From Neurospora tetraspora (lineage: Eukaryota > Ascomycota > Sordariomycetes > Sordariales > Sordariaceae), in assembly GCF_033439725.1 (NCBI RefSeq), contig NW_026944383.1, positions 7,626,001 through 7,690,000 of the forward strand: a stretch of DNA of 64,000 bases. The letters are read 5' to 3'. The notes below the pieces were generated by a model. The model worked only from the letters and a program-made list of their open reading frames with translations. It was not told where the DNA came from and made no database searches. Below, one piece after another: positions 46,988 to 58,167 of the stretch. Position 1 is the first letter of the stretch; each line of letters starts with the position of its first letter. A program made the position numbers and the translations under genes.

Positions 46988-47589
46988 TCTTGCTTGTCGC
47001 GGGGGAGTTGGTCGACAATGCGCGGTCGTCTCAATATGGGTAGTCGTCAATTTGGGTCGTTCAATCAAGTTGGCGTGGCCGGGATGTTGAACGAAAGTTG
47101 ATTTGTGACAAAGGAAAGAATCGGTAAAGTTGGAGGGAGGAAACAGATATTAAAACACCAGAAACAGCATGCGACTGTGGTAATTAACCCGTAGTGGGGT
47201 CGCTGGGACAAAACCTTAACCGTCTTATTCTTGGGGCAGGCAACACGAGGAGTGAATTGGAATGGGACACATGGGATGGAATACATAATTGAAAGTGAAT
47301 GCTGAAATACCAATACCAAGCCGAACCCCTCTTGCTTCCTTCACCCGACCCTCAAAGGCTGGATTATGGACGTCTCCGCAACAGCTCGCTTCTTTCACAA
47401 GCTTCAACAGCTCTTACTCATAGAACATGATCATCACAACGGTAGAATGTACCCTCCCTGCCTTACATTACAGTATAGCTAAGGTAGCCTTTGATACCCC
47501 TAACTGCCTCGAATCTGGTGATTCTGCCATTCAAGCTGCGGATGGTGAACCCGTCATTTTTAGATGCCCTCCCCATTTCTTCCTATCGT
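46988..47589. other. P9 upstream spacer
   Basis: Holds the shared element at 47232-47246; otherwise nothing recognised. Confidence 0.5.
47232..47246 (-). promoter_or_regulatory. Shared upstream element of P9
   Basis: Minus strand GTGTTGCCTGCCCCA, about 250 bp upstream of the ATG; the same core lies upstream of P11 (about 50880-50894) and P12 (about 52976-52989). Confidence 0.5.
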
Positions 47590-48358
47590 CTACCCCCATG
47601 ACCAATGAGCCCCGCAGTCACAAGCGGGATCGTGCAAAGAAAAGTTTCCCCCCTCTGGACTCGTCAATACCAGGGCCGGAAATGAGCTGTTGCCCGAAAA
47701 CTGTTCGATGGATCTGAACTCCGGCACCAGAATCCATGTGCAGCGTTTCGGTCGTCTGTATCCCTTGTGCTTGGTTTGCTTGCAGTTGTCCAGGGTATTC
47801 AGTAGACCATTCTCGTCGACAAAACTGTGGTCATCCCACGCCATTTCCTTGGGCCGTTTCCGGTGTGATTTGCCACCTTTGCTCTTCTTGATGCCATTAC
47901 CTTTCTTGCTATCAATGCCCTTTTTGGCCTCTTTCTCTTCTGAACGAGTAGGCATCTTTGTTGTTTCCTTTCTCATTTGCTTCATCTTTGCGAGAACCTC
48001 TTTAATATCCTCCTTAGTCAAGCCTTCGAATATGTTAACAGTCTGAAAAGAGGTCAAGCAAGTAAGTGGAGGCGCTTACCAGCTGATCCTCCCCGCTTCA
48101 GCTTGCCCTCAGCGGAAGCAATGACTGCGCCGGTCGTACTGCAATTTCCGGCTTTGTTCGCGACCGCGACTTCTGTGTCTGGTTTCAAGCACGCGCTCGC
48201 TTTATTGCCCGTGCTGTGTTTGCTGTCGCTCGTCGCGGCGGAGTTGGTATCTGCGACGACTTTGTTCACTGGGGAATTTGCATGGCATTTTCAATTGTCC
48301 TGGCATTGGTGATTCCTCCGTGAGGTTCGATAATTTCAGCTGGCCAGCTTATGCCCAT
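47590..48358 (-). pseudogene. P10: frameshifted, internally deleted class B copy
   Basis: Closest to P11. The start MGISWPAEIIE (48358) aligns with P11 MGRSRPALLVE. Compared with P11, one base is missing just before NKVVADTNSAATSDS, the segment coding for the intron, TAG and domain I region is deleted, and four extra bases near 48068 shift the frame before TKEDIKEVLAKMKQMRK. Domain III is still readable (DDHSFVDENGLLNTLDNCKQ, RCTWILVPE, LVLTSPEGGNFSLHDP), but the end differs (ACDCGAHWSWG instead of IDYE). An unusual splice pattern could rescue part of it; I judge it a pseudogene. Confidence 0.65.
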
Positions 48359-49351
48359 GACGGAGTCCGGGCGTTGAAGAAAGTTTGGCGCAAGGGCGAC
48401 AAGGAAAGGAAGTTGGTTGCGGAGTTGAGTAAAAGAGGATGGAGAAAGAGGCTGGGAGATAAGATATAGAGTTTGATTTCCAGAACGCATGTACAAGTAG
48501 GAAACTCAGAATCGCTTAGAAGCAGGGTTAAATACTTGCCGGGAGTTTGTCGGTCGCTTTACAGGTGTCATAGGCAAATATTTTGACTGCCAGACACCTT
48601 TAACCCTTCACCTTGCATCTAAGCGATTTTGAGTTTCCCGAGATTCTTCGGTATTCTCTCCGGAAACTGGGATCCGGAAAGGTCATGCATAGGCACAGAT
48701 ATGTGCTTTTTATGCCCGAGCCTGTACTTAGTAGGTATGCCCGCCAAGTTGGGTGGTGGCAGGGTGTCTCCCTCGCAGAGGTCCGTAAACTCAAATTTTT
48801 CTGTAGCAGGAAGTTTGCTTGTAAGTTATCATCATAACCTCTCGACTAACCAGTCAGTCATTCTTCTGTTCGTTTCAGCAAGGGAAGTTGTTGTAGAGTT
48901 CATATCTTGCAAATGAATCATTGTATGAATATGCGAAGGGACTAGTTAGTTGGACAGCAAAGCGGACATACGAAGATAACGAGGGGATTCGAAGTGAAGA
49001 TACCGTAATTTAGCTCGCAAGATCTTTACGCTATAATTCTAGATTATCGCCGAGGGACGGTTTTTCCTTGGAAGGGAACGAGCACTGAGAAGATATCTTG
49101 CCTCCTTGGATCACATGCCCCGGTGATACCTCAACCAAAAAGGTTTATATAGACTCCTGTGGTTTATCTCCTCTCCTCAACTCGCCCCGCATCCTCCTTT
49201 CTATAACACTCTCCAGGAAGCTAGATAACATACTTTGACCAACTCTATTGGAATTGTGTAACCGGCGCCTGTTCGTTTCCCTTATACAAATTCCTGCCAT
49301 AGGCTTTATTCTAGCTATTAACCCTTACCTATTCCAATGACTGTCCGCTAT
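48359..49351. other. P10-P11 spacer
   Basis: No gene supported. A 21-base stretch near 48501-48521 (CTCAGAATCGCTTAGAAG..) recurs inverted near 48617-48635 (CTAAGCGATTTTGAG), a loose inverted repeat of unknown meaning. Confidence 0.4.
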
Positions 49352-50592
49352 TTATTCATAGTCTATTGGGTCATGCAAAGAAAAGTGTTCTCCCTCTGGA
49401 ATCGTCAAAACCAGGCCCGGCACTGACCCATTGCCCGAAAGCTGCTCGATGGACCTCTCCTCCGACACCGGAATCCATGTGCAGCGATGTGTTAGTCGGT
49501 ATCCCTCGAACTCTTCGTAGTTGTCCCAGGTATTCAGTAGACCATTCGTGTCGACAAAACTGTGTTCGTACCACGCCATTTTCTCGAGCCGTTTCGGGCG
49601 CGATTTGCCCTTTTTGCTCTTCTTACTGCCATTACCCTTCTTGCCGTCGTTGCCCTTCTTGCCGTCAATGCTCTTCTTTCCATCTTCGCTGGCTTTGCCA
49701 TTTTCGCCCTCTTCCCCTTTTCGATGAGTGGGGACCTTTGTTGTCTTCTTTCTCATTTGCTTCATGTTTGCGAGAGCCTCTTTAATGTCCTCCTTGGTCG
49801 AGCTTTGGAGGATATCGACTTTCTTAGAAGATGTTGAGCAAGTAAGGCGCTGACCAGCTGATCCTCCCTGCTTCCGCTTGCCCTCAGCGGCAGCAGTGAC
49901 TGCCGCGATACTCAAATCAACGGCTTCGGCATATTGCTGATCGTTCAGTTGGCGGGCGTGCGATTCATCCTCCAACTTGTACCAGCATTTGTCATCCAAC
50001 ATGGCGTACTTGATCCCGTTTGTCAACCCTTCAAAAACGCTGACCACCTTGGGTTCCTAGTCCTGAGGACGGTCAACGAATTCGTAGCAAATTGAGGCAG
50101 TCTGTTTGCTTGCGGGTTGAATCTTTGTGATCTGAACACCTTGGGGGTCATTGAGGCTCGGCTTGGGGCATGTGATAATGGGTGTGTCAGGTGCGGTCGT
50201 TGTTGACGACTCTTTGCTCGAGGTGGTTTTCTTCTTTTTCTTTTTCTTGGTTGTGCTGCAAGACAGTTAGGATGGACTACATGCAACGGGGGGGGGGGAG
50301 CTAAGGTTAATTACCTTTTGGCGGCAGGCTTCTTGCGGCATTGGCCGGCGGTATCACCAAGCCTGGCCGTGTTCGCGACCGCGACTTCTTTGTTCGCCTC
50401 GTTGTTCGTGCAATTTTCGCTGTCGCTTGTCGCAGATGGGTTGGTATGCCTGACGACTTTGTCTGCTTGGGAAGTTTGGCTCGCATCTTCAAGGGTCGTG
50501 GCATTGATACCTCCCTTTTCGCGCTCGATGGTCTCGACCAGAAGCGCCGGTCGGCTTCTGCCCATGCGCTGAATCTTCGAGTATGGAGTCAT
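49352..50592 (-). CDS. P11: class B with domain I, domain III and in-frame TAG
   Basis: Exons 50592-50315 and 50255-49352; phase-2 intron (AG|C), donor GTAATT. 158 residues before TAG 50057-50059 (GAC-TAG-GAA-CCC), 234 after. A Lys-rich run (KKKKKKKTT) opens exon 2. Directly after the TAG: EPKVVSVFEG, then a domain I (YAMLDDKCWYKLEDESHARQ). A basic repeat of GKK-containing units (about 265-300) resembles a nuclear-targeting region. Domain III follows: YEHSFVDTNGLLNTWDNYEE, RCTWIPVSEE, LVLTIPEGEHFSLHDPIDYE. ATG 50565 is an alternative start and matches the P10 start. Without decoding of the TAG the product has no recognisable domain at all. Function unknown. Confidence 0.74.
50057..50059 (-). 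other. In-frame TAG, candidate A-to-I edited codon (P11)
   Basis: Reads D-TAG-EP-K-V at the position where P17 has D-W-E-R-P-R-V. A hairpin GUCC-UCA-GGAC ends immediately 5' of the TAG; the A itself is not in that loop. Confidence 0.6.
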
Positions 50593-51483
50593 CGCGATCT
50601 GTTGGGAGTCAAAGTCTATAATCCACGCGCGGTCGAATATGGGACGTGGCTGAAGTAGGACGTGCGGTCAAGTAGACGGGTCGGGATGCTGGAGGAAGGT
50701 TGGCGCAAAGGCGACGAGGAAAAGAAGTTCGCTGCAGAGTCGCGAAAGAAGGACCGAAAAAGTTAGCGGGGGGGTGAAGCAGAAATATGAACTTCAAAAA
50801 TGTCCGTAAGACAGTGGAAGAGGCAGGTGAATGGGATGCGGGGCAATTGCCGGGCCGGAGCCTCAGCCGCCAGATTGCCTGGGGCAGGCAACACGACTCA
50901 GGCGACAGATGGTAGCAGAACCTGAACATATTTTGGAGGCCTCTCTTCACCAGGCGGTCCTGCTTCTATTTCTTTCTGCACGAGGACTTATCTCTAGTTC
51001 GTACTATGCAACTAGAACATGGCGTGGGCATGTGAAGTGCCCAGTAAGTTTGAAGGCAAGGCGGACACACGACAATGACGAATGGGGTAGAGGTGAAAGG
51101 ACCGTAGTTGAGCTTGTATGACTCTATATAGTTAGATTACAGCTAGAGGACCAGTTTCTTTGTGGAAGGAAACGAGCAACGAGAAAATCTCCTACCATTC
51201 ATACATTTGACGACAATGCCACCGTGATACCTGAACTAATGTATACCTAATTTAGGCCAATGCCACCAAGAGCTCAGTCATACGGGCTCCTGCCGGTTGC
51301 GCTTTATCTCCAAACCGCCCACTTCCTCTGTTCTGTGACGCTTTCCAGGGCTGTATGTGATATGTTCTGGCCAACTCTACTGGGATCATGTAACCGGCGC
51401 CTGCTTTGTTCCCTTACGCCCATCCATGTCATGCGTTTTGTTCTGGCCATTGACTCTTGGCAGTTCCAGCAACTTCCTGCTAC
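50593..51483. other. P11 upstream spacer
   Basis: Contains CTGGGGCAGGCAACACGA near 50879-50896, shared with P9 and P12 upstream regions. No gene seen. Confidence 0.5.
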
Positions 51484-52774
51484 TCATTCGTAGTCCATAG
51501 GATCATGCAAGGAGTACGATCCTCCCTCCGGGCTCGTCATTATCAGGTCGGGTACCGACGAATTAGTGCGGGTTGGCAAAGCAGGTACGCGCAACCAGTT
51601 ACACTTCCTCCGCAGTCTGCGTCCTGTAGTCTGACGCCTCCTTTGCCGAGTGTCCATTAAGCCATTCTCATCCACCAGGCTATGGTCGGTCCATTTCGGT
51701 GTCTTTGGCTGTCTAGCTCGGCGAGACGGGCTCTGCTTGGGCGGGGACGGGGGATTCTGCAGAACGTGTTCTGTCTCCTTCTCGTTGTAGTCTTCCCGAG
51801 CTGAATAGATCGCCTGGAGGTCGTCCATGGTGAAGTGTTCCAAGTCTTCGTCCGTCAATGAATCGAGGAGCCAGTCGTCGTCCTGGTCGTCGTCTGTGTC
51901 TTCGGTGGTGTCGGGTGTATCTAATGTGACGGGATCAAGGTCGTGATTTGATGGATCTGCGAAGTCGTGATCTTCTGTTTCCACAATGGGTTCTGAACCG
52001 CTGGGTTCAGGCGACATCAGAGACGCTATTCTCCAGTTGATGAACTCGCGGTATTCACTGGTGGTCATCTCCCCCAGGCCGCCATCTTCGTCTAGGTGAT
52101 ACCATAGACCGTCGTCCAAATTTGCGTACTTGCGCCCGAGTTGGGGCCTCTCAACAACCTTGATGACATTGAAGACCCTGGGTTCCTAACCCTCGGTGCT
52201 GTCAACGGTATTGTTGTAAAGAAAGCACGCATCTGTGGTATCTGTCGTAGTAGGTTCCTCGCGGTCATCACGCTCCGTTTCCGTCATCTCCTTGTTGGCA
52301 TCGGAAGAGTCGGTGTCTGACGTGTTGGGTCTGTTGTCGACCGACGGATGTCTGGCCCGGGCCGGGGATAGGCCTGGGTCTGTCAGGGCGATGCTGAACA
52401 AAGGCACAGGTAAGCATGGGAAGTAACTAAGCAGAGAGAAAAGACATGTGGGATCTGATTTACCTTTTAATTGGATGCCTGCAATGGTGGGCGCCATCAC
52501 TGTTGCTTGGCTGGAGTCGTTCAAGGCCGTGCTGCTGGTTTGCAGTTGAAGAGTTGGATCTAACGGCTGAAATGTTGTTGTTCTTTGTTGATAAGTTCAT
52601 GTCTTTTGTATGTATGTTGCTGCCTTGGTCGGCAGATTCATCGGTCATCGCTGGTCTACGATTCTCGGACAAAACAGGCGCGCTGGCCTTGTTCTTTACT
52701 TGATGTGTCGTTTTGACGTTGGTCGCAAGGGGCGCCCCAATCCCACCCAAAACAAAGTGGTTCCGGTTGGCCAT
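51484..52774 (-). CDS. P12: class B with domain I, domain III and in-frame TAG
   Basis: Exons 52774-52464 and 52393-51484; phase-2 intron (AG|C). 172 residues, TAG 52186-52188 (GGT-TAG-GAA-CCC), then 233 residues. After the TAG: EPRVFNVIKVVERPQLG, domain I (YANLDDGLWYHLDEDGGLGE, EYREFINW), an acidic Asp-rich stretch, LTDEDLEHFTMDDLQAI, and domain III (WTDHSLVDENGLMDTRQRRR, KCNWLRVPA, LIMTSPEGGSYSLHDPMDYE). It is the cleanest example of a TAG standing in front of two well-conserved domains. Start MANRNHFVLGG at 52774. Function unknown. Confidence 0.76.
52186..52188 (-). other. In-frame TAG, candidate A-to-I edited codon (P12)
   Basis: The RNA reads GGGUU-AGG-AACCC: a perfect 5-bp stem with the A of UAG first in a 3-nt loop, the same geometry as in P6 although the stem bases differ. 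Confidence 0.7.
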
Positions 52775-53482
52775 GGTCGAACAATGTAACGGAGGTGTCG
52801 GCACGCACTTATGGCACGACGTCGTCGATGTATGTTATAAGTACGGCAATAGAAAGGGCAAGCGGCGTGGATCTTTCGCGGGAATTTAAGTTGTGTCGTT
52901 GACAAAGACCAGTAGTGAGAGGTAGGTAAGTAATGCGCGGGGTTACCGGGGCCGAACTTCGGTGCCCGGCTTCCCGGGGCAGGCAACAAAGGGCCGGCAC
53001 CGGCAACAAAACTGAACCACAAGTAATTGTGGTAACAGGCATCGTCCGGCTAGTAAAGAACATCATGATGGAAATTAGAAACTTCCTCCCTTGATAATCG
53101 GGGAAAGGAATTGACATAAATTTTACTTGTATTTACTGTTGTAACTATAGCACTTCATGCGTTACACTGGCATAGGAGGATCGCGATATCAATATACGAT
53201 GCAAAGTAAATGGGCGAAGTGTAGGGGTCAAAGTGGAACGCATTTCATGGTTTAATCACGCACGGCAGTGTATCAGAGAAGAATAAACTATCAAAGAGCT
53301 TGTAAAACTAAGCTAACTCTCGACCTCTGCCCCATCCTCCCACACAAATCCTCAAAACTTCCTACTCGGCCATAGTAACAATGATCCATGGACCGTCCAC
53401 CCATACTTCTACAGCTAAGTGCCACTGCGAGTCTCCTAACCACTCCCCCTCGTATCACTTTATCCCTTGTTGCGTCATTTCC
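52775..53482. other. P12 upstream spacer and P13 3' flank
   Basis: Contains CGGGGCAGGCAACAAA near 52975-52990 (third copy of the P9/P11/P12 element). No gene seen. Confidence 0.5.
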
Positions 53483-54530
53483 TCAGTTCTTGTATGTGTT
53501 GGGATCCTCCAGGAAGAACCGGCACCCCTCCGGATCTGTCAACATCACGACGGGGACTGGCTTTTCCATCTCCCGGACATATTGCGCCAGAGAGAAAGGC
53601 TTCCGTACTCAGGTGCACCGGTGGTGCAGCCTCTTTCCCATGACCTCGAGCCTGTTCATCTTCGTGTTGGGGCGGCCTTTTTCATCCACGAAGCTGTGGC
53701 TGGTCCATGTCTCTCTTTCTTTCTGCTTCTGGGCGCAACGTTTTGCCCGCGACTTGCGCACCGCTTCTTCCGACGGTTGCTTCCTAATTTTGCTGGTGCT
53801 GATCATAGTCCTTGCACTGTTGTCGGGCTTATAGGCCGAGCTCTCAGCGGCTCTGACGGGCTCGGGTGCCTAGCCCGAAGCGCCGTCACGCCTCTTGAGG
53901 TAGCTCAGCGAAAACTGCGACTCGTGGAGGCGTTGTCTGTACTTCTCAGGTTTGGCGGTGTCGTCTTGCTTTTTGGAGAGCTCGATGAGAGGTGCGCTGG
54001 GTGTAGGCAGGGCCTGTGTTCTCGTGGTCGAGATGGTGTGCTTTGGCGTGGCCGTGCTGTGCAATCGTTAGCATCTGAAGAATCACATTTGAGAAGATAT
54101 TTCAATATTCAACTTACCTATCAGTTCCTCTCCTGAGATAATGGTGACTAAAGCCATTGGTGGGCTGGGCGACGTTTGGCTGGATCTTGAGTGGTGTCGC
54201 GAGTCTGGAAAGAAAGCCCTCGCTAAGTGCGGCCGGACGGCGCTTGTTGAACACGTGTGAACCGATATCTTCGCCGAAGTCCCTCGTCTTCTCCTTGTTG
54301 GCGCTCATCTGGCTACCGGGGTTATTGGTTGCGCTTGGAGCACGAACGGTGGTATGCGTGTCGAGGTCTGCCAGCCTTTTTGCTTTCGGTGGGCTGTCTC
54401 CAAACGCTGGGCGACGGAACGGATGCGCTTCAATCTGCTGGTACGGGCTACGGAGCGGTGTTTCGATACCGTCTTCTTGCTGCTCGCTTGCGCGGGCCAG
54501 CGCGCGATGGTGTTGGAGAACCTTAAACAT
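53483..54530 (-). CDS. P13: class B with in-frame TAG and in-frame TGA
   Basis: Exons 54530-54118 and 54056-53483; phase-2 intron (AG|C). 199 residues to TAG 53870-53872 (GGC-TAG-GCA-CCC), 86 residues to TGA 53609-53611, then 41 residues to the final TGA 53483-53485. Domain III is spread across the second stop: TWTSHSFVDEKGRPNTKMNR, HHRCT-TGA-VRKP, then VVMLTDPEGCRFFLEDPNTY. In every other domain III the residue after R-x-C-x is Trp, so TGA replaces TGG. Domain I is absent. A 5'-UTR intron (GTGAGT..CACAG, about 54546-54642) is likely. Either two stops are recoded, or this is a decaying copy; the intact remaining frame favours the former. Confidence 0.6.
53609..53611 (-). other. TGA at the invariant Trp of domain III (P13)
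   Basis: RCT-TGA-VRKP against RCTWIPVS (P11), ECKWVRYP (P9), RCNWVAFP (P8), KCNWLRVP (P12). A-to-I change of UGA gives UGG, restoring Trp; no clear hairpin is visible. Confidence 0.55.
53870..53872 (-). other. In-frame TAG, candidate A-to-I edited codon (P13)
   Basis: RNA UUCGGG-CUAGGCA-CCCGAG: a 6-bp stem (one wobble) with the UAG in a 7-nt loop. Confidence 0.6.
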
Positions 54531-55598
54531 TGTCGAAATCGTCTTGATTAGGTCGAGTCTGTGACAGTGCGACAAGGTGGTTAGTCGGATTGGACGAAGA
54601 GTAATTGGCGCTGGGGGCGCGTAAAGGGGAGGAGATACTCACGATTTTGTGTTGCGACAATGGCTAACGAAAGGGTCGACAGGGGGTTATTCGAGAGGTT
54701 GCGAGGAGAGGGGTAGAGGAGATGGCTTTGAACATTGATGCGCAATGCGAAGGCTTGATGCGGGCGTGCTGAAGAGCAGGTGCATGTGCGGGTGCAAGTG
54801 GGGACCTTCGTTGTGAGACGTGGGAGGAAGAAATTTGGAGAGGGAAAGTTGAAGTGGCCTGACGTTTATATCCTCCCTCGGACGAGAGGCGACTGGCGAT
54901 GAATTCCTGGCGACATTGGACGATTTTGTTGCGACATCAGATGAACACCCGGCGACAGAACTGAACTTGGTAACTGTTCGACCTGAACAACATGGAGATT
55001 TATGAACAACCATGAACAACCTTGAAATTCGAATACAGCCAGTCCTCGTCAGTTGCGCAGCCCTCTCTGTTCAGATTCCAGTGCTTTCCACTCTGCTACT
55101 ACTGTTCACATCCAAGCAATCGACTTTGGCCGGTCGCCATGTTCTGTAATGTGAACAGTTGGGTGGAGCTGTCCAAAGCAGCGCAAACCGGGCAAAGCAT
55201 CCGCGGATGACTTTCGGTGCCACTGCTCTACATTCATGAAGTTTCGGAGACTGTCAAATGCCCGTCTGGTTTTGGGTCAACAATCCCGTGTCGCTTATAA
55301 GAGCCGGGGGATTTCGCCCAACGCACCCGGTTTCACATTGCGTGCTCCGAAGAGAACGCAGTCTCTTGCAGTAAAGTATCAGGATGGAAATTATGAAGGG
55401 AGATAAAAAGACGCACTAGCGAGTCAGATACCGGTATTTGAGTTGCATAGTTTCAAGACACTTAGTAGAAGATTGAACAATCTAGTTTGGCTCGAAGATA
55501 ATCAAGAACTCTCCGTGTGTTCCATGCCTTCTGCTCCTTCCCGTCCTTCCTTCCCGACTCCGTCTGTACGTCATGCCCTTTCCCTGGCCACCTCTGAA
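54531..55598. promoter_or_regulatory. P13 upstream region
   Basis: Contains leader GGGAGGAAGAAATTTGG (minus-strand counterpart of the class A leader), a TTATATCC TATA-like sequence near 54869, then four GGCGAC/GCGACA repeats (54888-54960) resembling the GCGACAG core, then GAACA sites. No gene in 55.0-55.6 kb. Confidence 0.5.
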
Positions 55599-56446
55599 CT
55601 ACTCTTCAATCTCCTGAACGCTCCCCAAATCCTCCACCCTCAAATGCCACACGGTTTGCTGGACCATGCGTACGAACCGCTCCGTCTTCTTCTGTATTTG
55701 CTGTCTTCTTATGGAATTGAACTCCTCCAAGTCCTCCATAGTAAAATCTTCGCCATCGTCAACGTCCTCCACAACCCCCTCGGCCTTGTTGACGACATCG
55801 GTTGCGATGGGGTTTCGGTCCCACTGGAGATGCTTTGCGCGCGCCTTGAAGATGTTTGGGCGGCGTGGGGGATAGTAGGTGGGCACAGGCGCGGTGCTCG
55901 CCACAGTTGTGCAGGGAGGTTCCGGGCCGAGTGTGTTGTTAGATGCAATGATCTGGTTGGAAGTGGATTCCTCGGCTTCAGTCGGCGCAGGGTTTGTGAG
56001 GTTGTTCGGTGCTTCGTAGTTCTTGGTATCTGGAGTAGAGGGTTGGATTGTGGCGGAAGACATCGAAGTGCAAACTGCTGAGTCAGCCACGACATTGCTA
56101 CGCCAAACAGAATGGATTAGCATGTGCTATATCATAGATCGGTACGCTAGAGCGACTTTTCATGAATATCTTACCTTGCCGTAGCAGCTCCGTTGCCGGT
56201 ATGGCCACCAGCGACATTGCTCTCCTGGTCGTCGATGAACCCAATGTCCGTTGCCATAGCTTTCCCATCTTGTGCCTATACATGCATGTCGTTGTTAGCA
56301 AGTGTCATTCCATGTTTTTTGCCAGTCTGAGTTCCCATGCTGAGGTTATTGTCGTTCGTACTTACAGGAAGCGCTTCGGCAGCGGCCGGAAGACGAGACA
56401 TGCTTCCGATGGCGCGGTCGGAGTTGTGGTCTGCCGGAAACTCCAT
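55599..56446 (-). CDS. P14: array member, class C
   Basis: Exons 56446-56366, 56275-56175, 56097-55599; introns phase 0 and phase 2 (AG|C). 226 residues. Exon 3 carries the class C module: TYYPPRRPNIFKARAKHLQW, then DFTMEDLEEFNSIRRQQIQK, KTERFVRMVQQTVW and RVEDLGSVQEIEE. The last codon is TAG; 31 sense codons follow before the next stop, but they are not conserved in P15/P16, so I take it as a true stop. Upstream carries GTAAACAATT (56627-56637), shared with P15 and P16. Function unknown. Confidence 0.7.
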
Positions 56447-57401
56447 GCTTGCAATAGCGAGATGCGTGGATGGAAGAATGTTGAAGAAAACCGTGCTCGA
56501 ATAGGGCGATAGAAGGATGTTGGCGGTTATTTTGGTCGTTGACGATTTTGGTCGTTGGCGTATTTGCGGGTGAAAATTGGGTTCCTCAAATTGAGATGAA
56601 GGAGCAACAGGGACAAAGCAAGCGAGGGAATTGTTTACTGGCCTTATGAATGATATCGAATAGCTGGAACCTGAGGCAGTGAAGGCATCTGTCCAAAGCT
56701 GAACAGCCTCGAGAACTATGAACAGTCATGAACAGCCATAGGATGATGAACAGCCATGAACAACCCTGATATTCAAGGTACGTACATCGAGCCGTCGTCG
56801 GTCGCCCGGTCCCCCTCTGTTCAGGTCTGTAACTGTCAAAGATTCCAGTTCATTCCACTCATCGGCTCCTGTTGACATCCCACCACCCGATTCCCTTGGT
56901 GTTCGCCTGTCACCGAGGCCATCTGTCGCGTAGAAAATAGTGCAACTGGCCACAGCTGTCGCAAACCAGTCCCTTAGCTGATGCCTTCCGACTGGCACTG
57001 CTGACGAACCTTCATTGAAGACGCGGAGGCTGCTCAGTCTCGTTCCTTGATGCCAGTGAAGTCAGGTATACGAGGATACAATAATTCTGTGGTGTTTCCT
57101 GTCGGGTGAGTTTTCTCGGCAGACATGGTCGAAGTTCAGTGTGACAATGAATGGCAAAAAAGGGAATCAGACATGAAGTATGGACAAGATAGTAAACAAT
57201 AGCTAGGTATTTGAAGAAGGGTATAGGCACACAAAATACATTGCCTCTGGGAGATGGATAGCAAGTGAACACTAATAAATTTCGAGGAAAATGACGTTGG
57301 ATTGGTTTATTTAGTATGTAGTCACCATACCCTTCCATCACTCCTCCGTTCCTTCCCAAAGTGATTGTAGCGAGAACGGCGCCTTCCTGACCACCTCAGC
57401 C
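56447..57401. other. P14 upstream spacer
   Basis: P14 promoter region plus GAACAG sites (56700-56760). 56.8-57.4 kb: nothing supported. Confidence 0.5.
56627..56638 (-). promoter_or_regulatory. Forkhead-like site upstream of P14
   Basis: GTAAACAATTCC on the minus strand; the same GTAAACAAT occurs upstream of P15 (58316-58326) and P16 (60027-60037). It fits the forkhead consensus (R)TAAACA. A TTGAGAT block lies nearby, on the gene side, in all three. Confidence 0.45.
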
Positions 57402-58167
57402 TCAGTTTTCAATCTCGAAGACCTCGCCCAGATCTTCAACCCGTCGCTGTTGCCAAGCACTCTGGCGCACCATGTTCATAAACTTCTCTGACGTCTTCAT
57501 CATCCTCTCCTTTATCTCCGCCTGAAACTCCTCTATGTCGGCCACGGAGAAGCCGTCGGCCGCCTCGAGTTTCTGAGTGGTGTTGACAGCATCAGGCCCA
57601 ACTTGGCCACGGCCGTATACGGAAGTAGGAAAACACAGGTGCTTCTGGCGCGTCCTGAAAATGTTGGGACGACGAGGGGGGTAAATAGTGGGGACGGGCG
57701 AGGTGGATTGGATTGCGGTGCAGGCAGCTTCTGCATTAGGGCTGTCAGAGGTGGTGAGTTAGCAATCGCTGCCCAACTTGAAGACAGAGAGGGCTTTTCA
57801 ATGTATGACTTACTCTTCCGGAGTGTCAGGGCTAATTTTGCGCGACAAATTCGTGGACGACGTCGACAAAGCTGTCTCGGTCGAGCTAGACAGACCTGTG
57901 TTAGCATGCTAGGCGACATGGCAGCAGAGGATGTTTTCAAGGAATGACTTACGAACTTGCTGCATCAGTGGCATCCTTGGGTTGAGTGTCAACCGCCTCG
58001 GTGCCCGTCACCATATGGTTTTTGCCTTGTACATATGGCTGGGGGTCGGTGCTGGTAGGAGTCGTCGCATGAAAATCGTCCGTGGCGGTGTGGTCGGCCT
58101 CGTGGATTGTCAGGGAAGTCATGGTTGCGACAACGAGATCGGGCCTGGCGGAAGCGTAATTCGACAT
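57402..58167 (-). CDS. P15: array member, class C
   Basis: Exons 58167-57953, 57885-57814, 57741-57402; both introns phase 2. For intron 1 the acceptor GTCTAG|CTCGACC is preferred over an earlier ACACAG because the latter creates a stop, and because P16 has the same TCTAG|CTCCGAC junction. 208 residues. Class C module: TIYPPRRPNIFRTRQKHLCF, then FSVADIEEFQAEIKERMMKT, SEKFMNMVRQSAW and RRVEDLGEVFEIEN, ending in TGA. No internal stop. Upstream GTAAACAAT element at 58316-58326. Function unknown. Confidence 0.72.

Noticed and set aside
55599-55601. Terminal TAG of P14 (and of P16) as further edited sites
   Set aside because: The 30-odd codons that follow are not similar between P14, P15 and P16, so they look like ordinary 3' UTR.
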